Assembly (NCBI RefSeq): GCF_009741445.1
Contig: NZ_CP046507.1
Location: 620,001-684,000 of the forward strand
From: Mycobacterium avium subsp. avium
GTDB lineage: Bacteria > Actinomycetota > Actinomycetes > Mycobacteriales > Mycobacteriaceae
Length of the DNA: 64,000 nt
Direction: 5' to 3'
A program made the position numbers and the translations under genes. Shown here piece by piece: positions 1 to 9,240 of the stretch. The notes beneath the pieces are model-generated. The model ran no database searches. It was not told the origin of the DNA and worked only from the letters and a program-made list of their open reading frames with translations. Position 1 is the stretch's first letter; every line of letters begins with the position of its first letter.

Positions 1-1
1 G

Positions 2-769
2 CACATCTACGTCGGCGTCCCGGACCGGCATCTGCTGGTCGACGGCGCGCACGTGCTGCTGTCGCAGGGGCCGACCGAGAACGGCCACCGGCCCGCCATC
101 AACGCGTTGTTCCGGTCGGTGGCGCTGACGTTCGGGCCGCGCGCGATCGGCGTGCTGCTCTCCGGTGTGCTCGACGACGGCGTGCTGGGGATGGCGGCCA
201 TCCGCTCCCGCGGCGGGGTCACCGTCTGCCAATCACCCGACGACGCACTGTTCCCGGCGATGCCGGCCAACGCCCTGGACGCCGGTGTGGTGGACCGGCA
301 GGCCGCCGCGGCCGACATCGGCGTGGTGCTCAAGGAGCTGGCGCACCGAGAGATAGAGGATCCCGACATGCAACGCGACCCCGGGATGGAGCTGGAGAAC
401 CGCATCGCCATGATGTCGCGGTTCGCCACCGACTTCGACACCGAAAAGCTGGGCCCGCCGTCCGGCTACACCTGTCCCGACTGCAACGGCTCGCTGGTCT
501 CGCTCAGCGAGGGCAACTACCGCTGCCGGGTCGGTCATGCCTGGACGGCCGAGGCCCTGCTGAGCGCGCGGGACAACGAGCTCGAGGGCGCCCTGTGGGT
601 GGCGGTGCGCAGCCTGCAGGAGAAGGCCCGGCTGGCCCGTGACATGGCCGGCAAGGCCGGGGCGGGCCTGCTCTCGCGGCGCTACACCCAGATCGCCGAG
701 GAAAGCGAACGCGCGCTGCACGTGCTCAGCCACCGGCTGGCCGGCGCCGCCGAGGGTGAAACCCGGTGA
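2..769 (+). CDS. CheB-type protein-glutamate methylesterase, C-terminal part (5' end outside window)
   Basis: The reading frame is open from the first bases of the window, so the N-terminus, including the Ser and His of the catalytic triad, lies upstream. The visible part has the end of a CheB methylesterase domain, with the Asp region LSGVLDDG and the typical VTVCQSPDDALFPAMP loop. A Cys-rich ribbon follows (CPDC, then CRVGHAW), which is a common CheB extension, and then a helical tail. In chemosensory systems CheB demethylates receptor glutamates; no receptor is visible here. The gene overlaps the next one in a GTGA junction, so the two are probably co-translated. Confidence 0.85.
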   Translation, partial: HIYVGVPDRHLLVDGAHVLLSQGPTENGHRPAINALFRSVALTFGPRAIGVLLSGVLDDGVLGMAAIRSRGGVTVCQSPDDALFPAMPANALDAGVVDRQAAAADIGVVLKELAHREIEDPDMQRDPGMELENRIAMMSRFATDFDTEKLGPPSGYTCPDCNGSLVSLSEGNYRCRVGHAWTAEALLSARDNELEGALWVAVRSLQEKARLARDMAGKAGAGLLSRRYTQIAEESERALHVLSHRLAGAAEGETR

Positions 770-1524
770 ACGAGCAGCGGTCCGCGGTGCAGATCGCGTC
801 CGAACAGGACCGGGACGTGCCGGTCCTGACGGTCGACGGCGTGCTCGACAGTTCGACCTACCGCACCGTGCGCGACACCGTCATCAAGGCCGCGATCGAC
901 GAACCCCGCGCCGTCGTCGTCGACGTCGACCGGGTGCGCGCCCCGTCCGCCTCCGCCTGGACGGTGTTCACCAGCGCGCGCTGGCACGTCAGCATTTGGC
1001 CCGACGTCCCGATCCTGCTGGTGTGCGCGCACCCGCAGACGCGGCGCGAGATCACCACCGCCGGCGTGACCCGCTACGTGCCGGTGCATCCCACCCGCGA
1101 GCTGGCCGTGCGGGCCGTGCACGGCCGGACCCTGCAGGTGCGGCGGCGGGCCCGCACCGAACTGCCGCGCTCCGACACCAGCCTGCACCTGGCCCGCGCC
1201 GTGCTCACCGATTGGCTCACCCAGTGGGACATCCGGGAGGTCATCCCCGTCGCGGCGACGGTGGCGACCGTGTTCGTCGAAAACGTCCTCGACCACACCG
1301 AGAGCGCGCCGGTGCTGATCGTCGAGAGCCATCGCGACACCGTCACGGTCGCGGTCGAGGACAACAGCTTTGCGCTGCCCGGCCGGCACGAGGACGCCGA
1401 CCGCGGCGCCGACATCGTCTCCGGGCTGGCCATCGTGTCGGCGCTGTGCCGGGTGTGGGGAGCCACCCCCACGTCGTCCGGCAAGACCGTGTGGGGATCG
1501 GTCGGCAGGGAAGACCGGATCTGA
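766..1524 (+). CDS. STAS domain fused to HATPase-like anti-sigma/regulatory kinase domain
   Basis: The 252-residue protein starts with GTG inside the GTGA overlap with the upstream cheB, preceded by a GAGGGTGA ribosome site. Residues about 15-115 look like a STAS (anti-anti-sigma) domain, with candidate phospho-serines in VRAPSASAW (S61/S63). Residues about 135-250 resemble a GHKL/HATPase anti-sigma kinase: N-box-like ENVLDHT at 172-178, DN at 199-200 and GLAIV near 220. Carrying both the antagonist and the kinase-like half on one chain suggests a self-contained switch controlling a sigma factor or the neighbouring CheB/CheR enzymes. That role is inferred from fold and context. Confidence 0.7.
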   Translation: MNEQRSAVQIASEQDRDVPVLTVDGVLDSSTYRTVRDTVIKAAIDEPRAVVVDVDRVRAPSASAWTVFTSARWHVSIWPDVPILLVCAHPQTRREITTAGVTRYVPVHPTRELAVRAVHGRTLQVRRRARTELPRSDTSLHLARAVLTDWLTQWDIREVIPVAATVATVFVENVLDHTESAPVLIVESHRDTVTVAVEDNSFALPGRHEDADRGADIVSGLAIVSALCRVWGATPTSSGKTVWGSVGREDRI

Positions 1525-1576
1525 GTCCCGCGAGTAGTGTTCAAGTCCTTCGGCACCCTTATCAGACGGGACTTGG

Positions 1577-3364
1577 ATGAATTCCACGACTGACGAGGCC
1601 GACGAGGCATTCGAGGCCTTGTTGCGGTACATGCGGGATTCGCGCGGCTTCGACTTCACCGGCTACAAGCGCACCTCGCTGATGCGCCGCGTCCGGCACC
1701 GGATGGACCAGGCGGGCTACACCGCCTTCGACGAGTACCTGGACTTCCTGCAGGCCAGCTCCGACGAGTTCACCGCGCTGTTCAACACCATCCTGATCAA
1801 CGTCACCTCGTTCTTCCGCGACCCGGACGCCTGGGAGTTCGTCGCCGCCGAAGTCATTCCGCGGCTGCTGGCCGAACGCGGGCCCAACGATCCGATCCGG
1901 GTGTGGAGTGCGGGGTGCGCCTCGGGCCAGGAGGCCTACACGCTGGCGATGCTGCTGGCCGAGGCGCTGGGCTTCGACGCGTTCCGGCAGCGGGTGAAGA
2001 TCTATGCCACCGACGTCGACGAGGACGCGCTGACCGAGGCGCGCGGCGCCTCCTACGACGCCCGGGCGGTCGAGTCGGTGCCGGCGGATCTGCTGGCCCG
2101 CTACTTCGAACAGGTCAACGGCCGCTACGTTTTTCACAAGGATCTGCGCCGGGCGGTGATCTTCGGCCGCAACGACCTGGTCAAGGATGCGCCGATCTCC
2201 CGGGTGGACCTGCTGGTGTGCCGCAACACGCTGATGTATCTGAACGCCGAGACCCAGCGAAATGTGTTGGGGCGCTTGCATTTTGCGCTTGCCCCGCAGG
2301 GCACGCTGTTTCTGGGGCACGCCGAGATGCTGCTCAGCCACGGTGACCGGTTCACCCCGCTGAGCCTCAAGCACCGGATCTTCCGCAAGGCGGTCGGCAG
2401 CCACAGCGGCCTGGACCACTACGACCCGGCGGGCGCGTTCTACGAACGCCACGCTGACCTGCCGGGGCTGGCGACGGTGCGCGATCTGGCGTTCCGGGCC
2501 AGCCCGGTGGCCCAGATCGTGGTGACCGGCGAGGACACCGTCGCGATGATCAACCAGCAGGCCGAGACGGTCTTCGGGCTCTCGGCGCGCGACATCGGCC
2601 GGCTGCTGCGCGATCTCGAGGTGTCCTACCGTCCCGTCGAGCTGCGCGCCTACCTGGAGCAGGCGAAGGTGGAGCGGCGCTCGGCGCGCATCCAGGACGT
2701 CAAATGGCAGCGGCCCGGCGCCGAGACGGTGTGGTTCGAGATCCACGTCAACCCGCTCGTCGACGCCGAGAACGGCCTGCTCGGCGTGTCCATCGTGTTC
2801 TTCGACGTGACCGCGACGCGCGCGCTGCTGGACAAGGTGGTGCAGACCAACCGCCAGCTGGAGGCGGCCTACGAGGAGCTCGAGACCACCAACGAGGAGC
2901 TGCAGTCCACCAACGAAGAACTCGAGACGATGAACGAGGAGCTGCAGTCCACCAACGACGAACTGCACACCATCAACGACATGCTGCGCGAACGCAGCCT
3001 GGAACTCGACGACGCGAAGAGCTTCCTGGATTCGTTGGTCGACTCGGTGCGGATGGGCATGGTGGTGGTGGACCGCGAGATGAAGGTGGTCCTGTGGAAC
3101 CGGGGCTGCGAAGAGCTGTGGGGGCTGCGGGCCGACGAGACGACGGGCACCATGCTGACCGCGCTGGACATCGGGCTGCCGCTGGACGCGGTGCGTCCGC
3201 TGATCGGCAACGCGTTCGTCGACCCGGACGGCTCCGGTGAGGTCGTGGTGGATGCGGTCAACCGGCGCGGCCGCCCGGCCCGGGTGCGGGTCACCTGCAC
3301 GTCGTTTCGCGGCAACGAGGGAACCGTCGGCGGGGCGCTGCTGCTGATGGACGTGGTGGGCTAG
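1577..3364 (+). CDS. CheR-type methyltransferase with coiled coil and PAS domains
   Basis: The 595-residue protein has an N-terminal CheR all-alpha domain (residues about 10-70). Its SAM-binding methyltransferase domain carries the typical VWSAGCASGQEAYTLAM loop near residues 109-125. A PAS-like domain follows at about 300-410, then a heptad-rich linker of repeated TNEELQ/TNDELH units at about 425-470, and a second PAS domain to the end. CheR enzymes methylate receptor glutamates using SAM. Fusion to PAS and a coiled coil is known from signalling-type CheR proteins outside flagellar chemotaxis. The start is ATG 52 bases after the STAS gene. The stop shares a CTAG palindrome with the convergent cheB. 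Confidence 0.85.
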   Translation: MNSTTDEADEAFEALLRYMRDSRGFDFTGYKRTSLMRRVRHRMDQAGYTAFDEYLDFLQASSDEFTALFNTILINVTSFFRDPDAWEFVAAEVIPRLLAERGPNDPIRVWSAGCASGQEAYTLAMLLAEALGFDAFRQRVKIYATDVDEDALTEARGASYDARAVESVPADLLARYFEQVNGRYVFHKDLRRAVIFGRNDLVKDAPISRVDLLVCRNTLMYLNAETQRNVLGRLHFALAPQGTLFLGHAEMLLSHGDRFTPLSLKHRIFRKAVGSHSGLDHYDPAGAFYERHADLPGLATVRDLAFRASPVAQIVVTGEDTVAMINQQAETVFGLSARDIGRLLRDLEVSYRPVELRAYLEQAKVERRSARIQDVKWQRPGAETVWFEIHVNPLVDAENGLLGVSIVFFDVTATRALLDKVVQTNRQLEAAYEELETTNEELQSTNEELETMNEELQSTNDELHTINDMLRERSLELDDAKSFLDSLVDSVRMGMVVVDREMKVVLWNRGCEELWGLRADETTGTMLTALDIGLPLDAVRPLIGNAFVDPDGSGEVVVDAVNRRGRPARVRVTCTSFRGNEGTVGGALLLMDVVG

Positions 3365-4290
3365 CCGTCCCGGTCGCGGTGCTCCTGTTCGGAGCGCGCC
3401 CACGCCTCGTCGGCGGCCCGGTGGGCCAGCAGGGCGCGCCGGCGCGACTCCTCGGCCCGGCGCCGCGCCGTGGCCACCGTCTCCCGGGTGGCGCCGACCC
3501 CGGCGGACAGCTCCTGGCGGCGGCGGCGCAGTTCGGCCGCGCGCAGCCGGGCGAGTTCGGCGCGCGCTGCCGGGGTGTTGGCGCCGAACCGGGCCGCCAG
3601 CCGGGCGAAGATGCCGTCCGGGTCGACGCCGCCATTCAGGTAGGCCTCGTCCGGCGCGTCTGCCGGCGGCGATCGTCGCGGCAGCGGCAACCCGTGGACC
3701 AGGTCGGCCAGCACGGGGGCGATCTCGCCGATCCCGAGCACCAGATCGGCACCGGCCTGCGCGGCCGCGATCGGCATCGACGGGTACAGGGCGGTGGCCG
3801 GGCTCTCGGCGATCACCACGCCGCCGGCCCGGCGCATCGCGACGGTGCCCGCCGCGCCGTCGCGCCCGGACCCCGACAGCACGACGGCGACGCCTCGCGG
3901 TCCGTAGGAGCCGGCGATCGAGGTCAACAACACGTCGGCGCCCCGCGCCCCGTGCTGCTGTGCGCCGTGCAGCCGCCAGCGGCCCTGCGGCGTCAGCTCC
4001 AGCGCCTTGCCCGGCGGACAGATGACCACCTCCCCGGGCGTGACGGCTCGCCCGTTGGCCGCCCAGCCGACCGGCCGCCCCGATTGCCGGGTCAGGATGG
4101 TGGCCAGCAGGCTGTCATGACCGGCCAGGTGCTGCTGGACGACGACGGCGGCGGGAAAATCGCGCGGCAGATCCCGCAGCACGGTGGTCAGCGCCTCCAA
4201 GCCGCCCGCCGACGCCACCAGCGCCACCAGCTCGACTCCGGGCCGATCCGCCTCAGTCGTCACCCGTTCAGTCTCCACCCGTCGGCGCAT
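3361..4290 (-). CDS. Second CheB-type methylesterase with helical C-terminal tail
   Basis: The 309-residue protein has an intact CheB triad: Ser27 in ALVASAGGLEAL, His54 in VVVQQHLAGHD and Asp144 in LSGSGRDGAAG. It has no receiver domain, so it is a stand-alone methylesterase. Residues about 225-309 are Arg/Ala/Glu-rich and probably helical or coiled. I chose ATG 4290 because the upstream extension to 4509 looks non-coding and overlaps the promoter of the divergent glycosyltransferase; GTG six residues before the domain is an alternative. It is convergent with cheR, and both stops lie in one CTAG. Confidence 0.82.
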   Translation of the reverse strand: MRRRVETERVTTEADRPGVELVALVASAGGLEALTTVLRDLPRDFPAAVVVQQHLAGHDSLLATILTRQSGRPVGWAANGRAVTPGEVVICPPGKALELTPQGRWRLHGAQQHGARGADVLLTSIAGSYGPRGVAVVLSGSGRDGAAGTVAMRRAGGVVIAESPATALYPSMPIAAAQAGADLVLGIGEIAPVLADLVHGLPLPRRSPPADAPDEAYLNGGVDPDGIFARLAARFGANTPAARAELARLRAAELRRRRQELSAGVGATRETVATARRRAEESRRRALLAHRAADEAWARSEQEHRDRDG

Positions 4291-4414
4291 TTCCGGCGGC
4301 GCTGGCCGTGACGGGTGCGCGCCGAAGAGGTGATCCGGGCCGTTTGTCCGTCCCGGGCCGGGGTATGCCACCCGATGTTGGCGGACGGACGATGGCGCGC
4401 GGAGGGAATTGCAG

Positions 4415-5587
4415 TTGAGAATTGCAATTGTCAGCGGCGATGACGTCGTCGGGGAGGACCCCGAACAGTTGGGTGCCGCGCTGGCGGCCCAGGGCCATGA
4501 CGTCACCACCTGCCTGCGGCGGGCCGGGCGGCGACGCGGGGGCAGCGCCCCGGACGGCTACCGGCGGGTGTCGGTGCCGGTGGGCCCGCGCGACGCGGCC
4601 GCGCCGGTCGACGTGCTGCCCTACGTCGGGGACTGGGCGGGCGCCCTCGAGCGGATCTGGTCCAAGGACCGGCCCGACGTGGTGCACGCCTACGGCTGGC
4701 TGGGCGGGCTGGCCGCCCAATTGGCCGCCCGGCGGCGCCACATTCCGACCGTGCAGTCGTTTTTGGGCCTGGCCGCGACGGCGCGCGGCCACGACGGCGA
4801 ACGCGGCACCGAACGCCAACGCATCGAGCCGCTGCTGGCCCGCAGCGCGAACTGGGTGACCGGGGAGAGCAGCGCCGACGTCGACGCGCTGGCCCGGCTG
4901 CGCCGGCGCCGGGTGCGGGTATCCGCCCTGACCTGCGGGGTGGACGCCGAGCGCTACACCCCGACCGGCCCGGCGGACTCCCGTGGGGCCCTGCAGCGCA
5001 TCCTGTACGTGGCGCCAAACCCGTTGTGGCACAACGGTATCGATCTCGCCATCCGGGCACTGCCCAAGGTTCGCGGTGCGGAGCTGGTGATCGCCGAGAC
5101 CGACCCCGGCGGCGACGGGCACGACGGCGCGCGAGCCCGGTTGCTGCGCCTTTCGGTGCACCTCGGGGTGGCGGACCGGGTCCGCTTCGCCGGACCGGTC
5201 GGCGGCGACGAGCTGCCCCGGTTGCTCCGTTCGGCCGACGTGCTGGTGTGCACGCCGCGCCGGCCGCCGCGCCCCACCCCGGTGCTGCAGGCGATGGCCA
5301 GCGGGGTGGTGGTGGTCGTGGCCACCGTGGGGGTGCTGTCCGACGTGGTGCTCGACGACATCACCGGCATCGTGGTGTCGCCGGAGAATCCCGCGCGATT
5401 GGCCGCCGCGCTGAGAAGGCTGCTGGCCCAGAAGTTTCAATGCGAAAGCATGGGTGCGGCCGGACGCAGCCGCGCGCAGTCGCGCTTCGCCTGGCAGCGG
5501 ATCGCGCTGGACGCGCTGAACATCTACCAAAGCCTCGGGGTGCACGAGCCGGCCGCGCCCCTCGACGGCGACGCGGTGCTGCGATGA
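4415..5587 (+). CDS. GT4-like glycosyltransferase
   Basis: This is a family 4 (GT-B fold) glycosyltransferase of about 390 residues. It opens with a Rossmann strand (RIAIVSGDDV) and contains the DVVHAYGWLGGL region. The C-terminal nucleotide-sugar half holds ILYVAPNPLWHNGID, VRFAGPVGGDELPRLLRSADVLV and the PxxxVLQAMASGVVVV loop. The start is uncommon: TTG at 4415 lies 8 bases after GGAGGG, whereas TTG at 4409 is too close to that site. Sugar donor and acceptor cannot be told from sequence. It diverges from cheB. Confidence 0.8.
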   Translation: MRIAIVSGDDVVGEDPEQLGAALAAQGHDVTTCLRRAGRRRGGSAPDGYRRVSVPVGPRDAAAPVDVLPYVGDWAGALERIWSKDRPDVVHAYGWLGGLAAQLAARRRHIPTVQSFLGLAATARGHDGERGTERQRIEPLLARSANWVTGESSADVDALARLRRRRVRVSALTCGVDAERYTPTGPADSRGALQRILYVAPNPLWHNGIDLAIRALPKVRGAELVIAETDPGGDGHDGARARLLRLSVHLGVADRVRFAGPVGGDELPRLLRSADVLVCTPRRPPRPTPVLQAMASGVVVVVATVGVLSDVVLDDITGIVVSPENPARLAAALRRLLAQKFQCESMGAAGRSRAQSRFAWQRIALDALNIYQSLGVHEPAAPLDGDAVLR

Positions 5588-5621
5588 CGCGCCCGCCCAC
5601 GGTCTTCCCCCCGGGCCGGTC

Positions 5622-6698
5622 ATGGGCCTGACCACCATGACGGTCCGCGACGACGGCGCGCCGGTCGGTGCGCCGGCCGAGGCGGCCCGGTCCGATTACG
5701 GTCCGGTCGATCCGGTGCTCGCGGTCAACGGCGAGCGCCGGGCCCGCCCCGTTGCGGTGGAATACAAGCAGTTTCGCGGCGCCGACGCGCAGTCGGCGCG
5801 CCGGTTCTTCGCCACGGCCTATGACCCGGGCTGGCGGATCGCCGGGGTGACCAACCACTGCGTCGTGTCGCATCGGCGCAGCGACACCGGATCGATGACG
5901 GTCGACGAGGTGGCCATCCAGGGCAGGATGACCCTCGAGATCCCGGCGGGCGACACCGTCGTCGTGATCCAGCCGCGGGCCGGTGCGCTCAACGTGGCCG
6001 GCGGCCCGCTGGCCACCCCGGACTTCCCGCTCCTCGTCGCCCACGGCATGGCCTGCGTATTGCATTGCCACGGAGCGCGTTTCGATGTGGTGACCATCGC
6101 GGCGGAGGTGCTGCAGAAAGTCGCCGCGGAATGGCACACCGCGTTGTCGCAACAGACCCAGTTCCTGAACTGGCGGCCGCGCTCGCGGGCCGCGGTGCGG
6201 GCCTGGCATCGCGCGCTGGACTACGCGATGTTGACGCTCGCCTCGCCCGACACCGCCCGGCAACCGCTGATCGCCGCCGGGATGGCCGGCCTGCTGGCCG
6301 GCGCGCTGCTCGAGTGCTATCCGTCCAACCTGACCGAGCAGGATCCGGTCAGCGATCTCGCCCTGCCCGAAACCCTCAAGGAGGCGGTGTCTTTCATCCA
6401 CCGCCACGCCGCCGAGGACATCGGCATCAACGATGTCGCGGCCGCGGTGCACCTGACGCCGCGCGCGGTGCAGTACCTGTTCCGCCGCCAGCTCGACACC
6501 ACCCCGACCGAGTACATGCGCCGGGTCCGGCTCAGCCGCGCGCACCAGGAGCTGGTGGCCGCGACGACCGCCTCCTCGACGGTCACCGAGATCGCCCAGC
6601 GCTGGGGGTTCGCGCACACCGGACGGTTCGCGGTGCTCTACCGGCAGACCTACGGCCAGAGCCCGCACACCACGCTGCGGCAGCAGACGGCGGTGTGA
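5622..6698 (+). CDS. AraC-family transcriptional regulator
   Basis: The 358-residue regulator has a C-terminal pair of helix-turn-helix motifs (residues about 255-350). These are LTPRAVQYLFRRQLDTTPTEYMRRVRL and VTEIAQRWGFAHTGRFAVLYRQTYGQSP, the AraC signature. The N-terminal 200 residues resemble the AraC-binding-like-domain type and contain no recognisable enzyme motif. It follows the glycosyltransferase by 34 bases on the same strand. ATG 5622 and ATG 5637 are both possible starts and neither has a strong ribosome site. The ligand is unknown. Confidence 0.85.
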   Translation: MGLTTMTVRDDGAPVGAPAEAARSDYGPVDPVLAVNGERRARPVAVEYKQFRGADAQSARRFFATAYDPGWRIAGVTNHCVVSHRRSDTGSMTVDEVAIQGRMTLEIPAGDTVVVIQPRAGALNVAGGPLATPDFPLLVAHGMACVLHCHGARFDVVTIAAEVLQKVAAEWHTALSQQTQFLNWRPRSRAAVRAWHRALDYAMLTLASPDTARQPLIAAGMAGLLAGALLECYPSNLTEQDPVSDLALPETLKEAVSFIHRHAAEDIGINDVAAAVHLTPRAVQYLFRRQLDTTPTEYMRRVRLSRAHQELVAATTASSTVTEIAQRWGFAHTGRFAVLYRQTYGQSPHTTLRQQTAV

Positions 6699-6815
6699 CG
6701 GAAGCGCGAGAGAAGAATCGTTTGCCCGATTTACCAAAAGCGAACCGAACTTGGCGATAAGATCGTCTGATCCTTTAGCTGCGGCGACGGGGCCGCGTTC
6801 GAAGGGGGAGCGGCG

Positions 6816-7766
6816 ATGAGGGCTCGAACGGACCCGTTCCCCGACCGGTTGCCGCCGAGTCGCACCGTCACGGTCCGGGCGGTCGACGGCACCCGGCTGC
6901 ACGCGCAGGTGTTCGGTCCGCCGGACGGGTATCCGATCGTGCTGACCCACGGCATCACCTGCGCCATCCGCGCCTGGGCATACCAGATCGACGACCTGGC
7001 CCGTGACTACCGGGTGATCGCCTACGACCATCGCGGCCACGGCCGCAGCGGCGTGCCGAAGGCCACCGGCTACAGCCTCAAACACCTTGCCGCCGATCTG
7101 GATTCGGTGCTGGAGGCGACGCTAGCGCCGCACGAGCGGGCGGTGTTGGCCGGGCACTCGATGGGCGGCATCACCATCGCCGCATGGTCAAACCGCTACC
7201 GGCACAAGGTTTCCCGGCGCGCGGACGCCGTCGCACTGATCAACACCACCAGCGGTGAGCTGATCCGGCAGGTGCAGCTGCTCTCGGTGCCGCCGAGCCT
7301 GTCGCCGGCCCGGGTGCTGGCCGGGCGCGTGCTGATCGGCGCGTTCGCCGGGTTCGCGGTCCCGCGGGCGGCCCGCGTCCCGAGCCGCCATCTGGTCGCG
7401 CTGCTGGCCACCGGCCGCGACGCCGACCCGGCCATCGCCCGGCTGGTCTACGAGCTGTTCGAGAACACCGCGCCGGCGGGGCGGGCCGGCTGCGCGCGGG
7501 CGCTGGTCTCCGCCCTGGGGTCGCGCTACCTGGACCTGGCCGGGCTGACGGTGCCGACGCTGGTCATCGGCAGCGAACGGGACCGGCTGACACCCATCCG
7601 CCAGTCCCGCAGGATCGCCGAGGGCCTGCCGAACCTGATCGAGCTGGTGGAGCTGCCCGGCGGGCACTGCTCGATGCTGGAACACCCGCGGGAGGTGAAC
7701 CGGCGGCTGCGGGCGCTCGCCGAATCTGCGACCCGCAACCTGCCCACCCACCGGATCAGCTCATAG
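6816..7766 (+). CDS. Alpha/beta-fold hydrolase (Hpx-like, Rv3171c counterpart)
   Basis: The 316-residue alpha/beta hydrolase has an oxyanion region [11 protein letters not shown], a nucleophile elbow GHSMGG (Ser115), a catalytic Asp in [10 protein letters not shown] and a catalytic His in [18 protein letters not shown] lies just upstream of the ATG. The gene is convergent with the amine oxidase, overlapping by 6 bases, the same arrangement as hpx/aofH in M. tuberculosis. That supports orthology to the protein annotated there as a non-haem haloperoxidase. Actual chemistry (esterase, perhydrolase or other) cannot be inferred. Confidence 0.82.
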   Translation: MRARTDPFPDRLPPSRTVTVRAVDGTRLHAQVFGPPDGYPIVLTHGITCAIRAWAYQIDDLARDYRVIAYDHRGHGRSGVPKATGYSLKHLAADLDSVLEATLAPHERAVLAGHSMGGITIAAWSNRYRHKVSRRADAVALINTTSGELIRQVQLLSVPPSLSPARVLAGRVLIGAFAGFAVPRAARVPSRHLVALLATGRDADPAIARLVYELFENTAPAGRAGCARALVSALGSRYLDLAGLTVPTLVIGSERDRLTPIRQSRRIAEGLPNLIELVELPGGHCSMLEHPREVNRRLRALAESATRNLPTHRISS

Positions 7767-9107
7767 CAGGGCGGTCACCTCGGCGGCGGCGCGCCGGCCG
7801 GAGCGGATGGCGCCGTCGAGGAATCCGGTCCACTCGTCGGCGGTTTCGGTGCCGGCCCAGTGGATCGGCCCGACGGGTTCGCGCAGCCACCGCCCGAACC
7901 GGGTCCACGAGCCCGGCGGCACCGCCGCGGTGGGTCCGCCGGGCGCGAATTCCTCAGCGCCCCAACGGTGATCGACATAGTCGAGGGGCTTGAGCGCGTC
8001 GTCGCCGAAAAGCGTTGCGAAACAACGCAATGCGTCGCGGCGGCGCTGGTCGGCGGGCAGCGAGTCGAAGGTGCGGGCGTCCACGAAACCCATCAGGATG
8101 CCTGGGCCGTCCGGGTGCGGGCTGACGTCGAAGGTGATGAAAACCGGGCCCTCGTCCGACAGCGCCTGCCCGGAGAAGCCGTCGGCCCGCCAAAACGGGG
8201 TGGAATAGGCCGCGTAGGCCTTGCTGAGCCGGCCCTGCGGCCAGTGCCGGGCCAGCTGCTCGTACTCGGCGGGCAGCGGCGGGGCGAACTCGATCGCGGC
8301 GCGATGCGCCGGCGGGATGGCCACGATGACGAACCCGGCCTCGGTGTCGCCGAGGTCGGTGCGCACGGTCACGCCCGCGCCGTGCCGCTCGATCCGGCGC
8401 ACCGGCGCGCCCAGCACCACCCGTGCGCCCAGTTCGGCGGCCGCGGCCGCGGCGATCTGCTGGGTGCCGCCGGGGAAGCGGTCCTGTTGGGCGCCGTCCT
8501 CGACGTCGAGCAGCCGGTCCAGCCCGCCGGCCGCGTGCGCGTACCGGGCGGCGTGCAGCATCGACACCTCGTCGGGCTCACATCCCCAGGTCACCCGGGC
8601 CACCATCGCTAGCAGCGCGTGCGACGAGGCGGTGGCGCGCACCGAGCGCAGCCAGCCGCCCAGCGACAGGCCGTCCAGTTCGGCCGCCCGCCGGGCCTCC
8701 CACGGCGCCGCCAGCGGAATGCTGCGGGCGATCCGGTCGAACTGCCAGCGCAGCCGGCCGATGTCCAGCAGGCCGGTCAGGGACAGCTTGGGAATGGTGC
8801 CGTGGTAGGCGTGCGTCCAGCCGCGCCAGTGGATCAGGTTCTTGCCCTCGTGGTGCGTCGGGGTGGTCGGCACCTCGAGTTCGGCCGCCAACGCCAGCAC
8901 CGCGTCCTGGGTGGGCCCGACGAACGTCCCGCCCAGATCGGCCGGCAGCCCGGCGACGCTGCCGGTGAACGACCGCCCGCCCACCCGGTCGCGGCCCTCG
9001 AAGACCACCACGTCATGGCCCTGCCGGTTGAGCTCGCGGGCGGCGGCCAGCCCGGCAAAGCCGGCGCCGACCACGACGACGTCGACGATCCGCGGCGGCC
9101 CTGACAC
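7761..9107 (-). CDS. aofH: Flavin-containing amine oxidase (AofH)
   Basis: The 448-residue protein, the length I recall for M. tuberculosis AofH, starts with GTG. An FAD-binding Rossmann motif [20 protein letters not shown] lies near residues 10-30, followed by [10 protein letters not shown]. The C-terminal flavin-contact segment is [22 protein letters not shown]. These are hallmarks of the monoamine oxidase family, which oxidises amines to imines with release of hydrogen peroxide. The protein is expected to be cytosolic. It is transcribed divergently from the MFS permease gene across 133 bases. Confidence 0.88.
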   Translation of the reverse strand: MSGPPRIVDVVVVGAGFAGLAAARELNRQGHDVVVFEGRDRVGGRSFTGSVAGLPADLGGTFVGPTQDAVLALAAELEVPTTPTHHEGKNLIHWRGWTHAYHGTIPKLSLTGLLDIGRLRWQFDRIARSIPLAAPWEARRAAELDGLSLGGWLRSVRATASSHALLAMVARVTWGCEPDEVSMLHAARYAHAAGGLDRLLDVEDGAQQDRFPGGTQQIAAAAAAELGARVVLGAPVRRIERHGAGVTVRTDLGDTEAGFVIVAIPPAHRAAIEFAPPLPAEYEQLARHWPQGRLSKAYAAYSTPFWRADGFSGQALSDEGPVFITFDVSPHPDGPGILMGFVDARTFDSLPADQRRRDALRCFATLFGDDALKPLDYVDHRWGAEEFAPGGPTAAVPPGSWTRFGRWLREPVGPIHWAGTETADEWTGFLDGAIRSGRRAAAEVTALL

Positions 9108-9240
9108 GCGCTCTAGTGAACCGCATTTCGCGGGGTTTGTCGGCGAATTGTGGCAAAGCCCCAGCGCATCCGCCCGGCGTTCGCATCACGGCGATGGCAA
9201 ACATTCGCCGGCGCCGACGGGTTCATTACCCTGCAACCGC

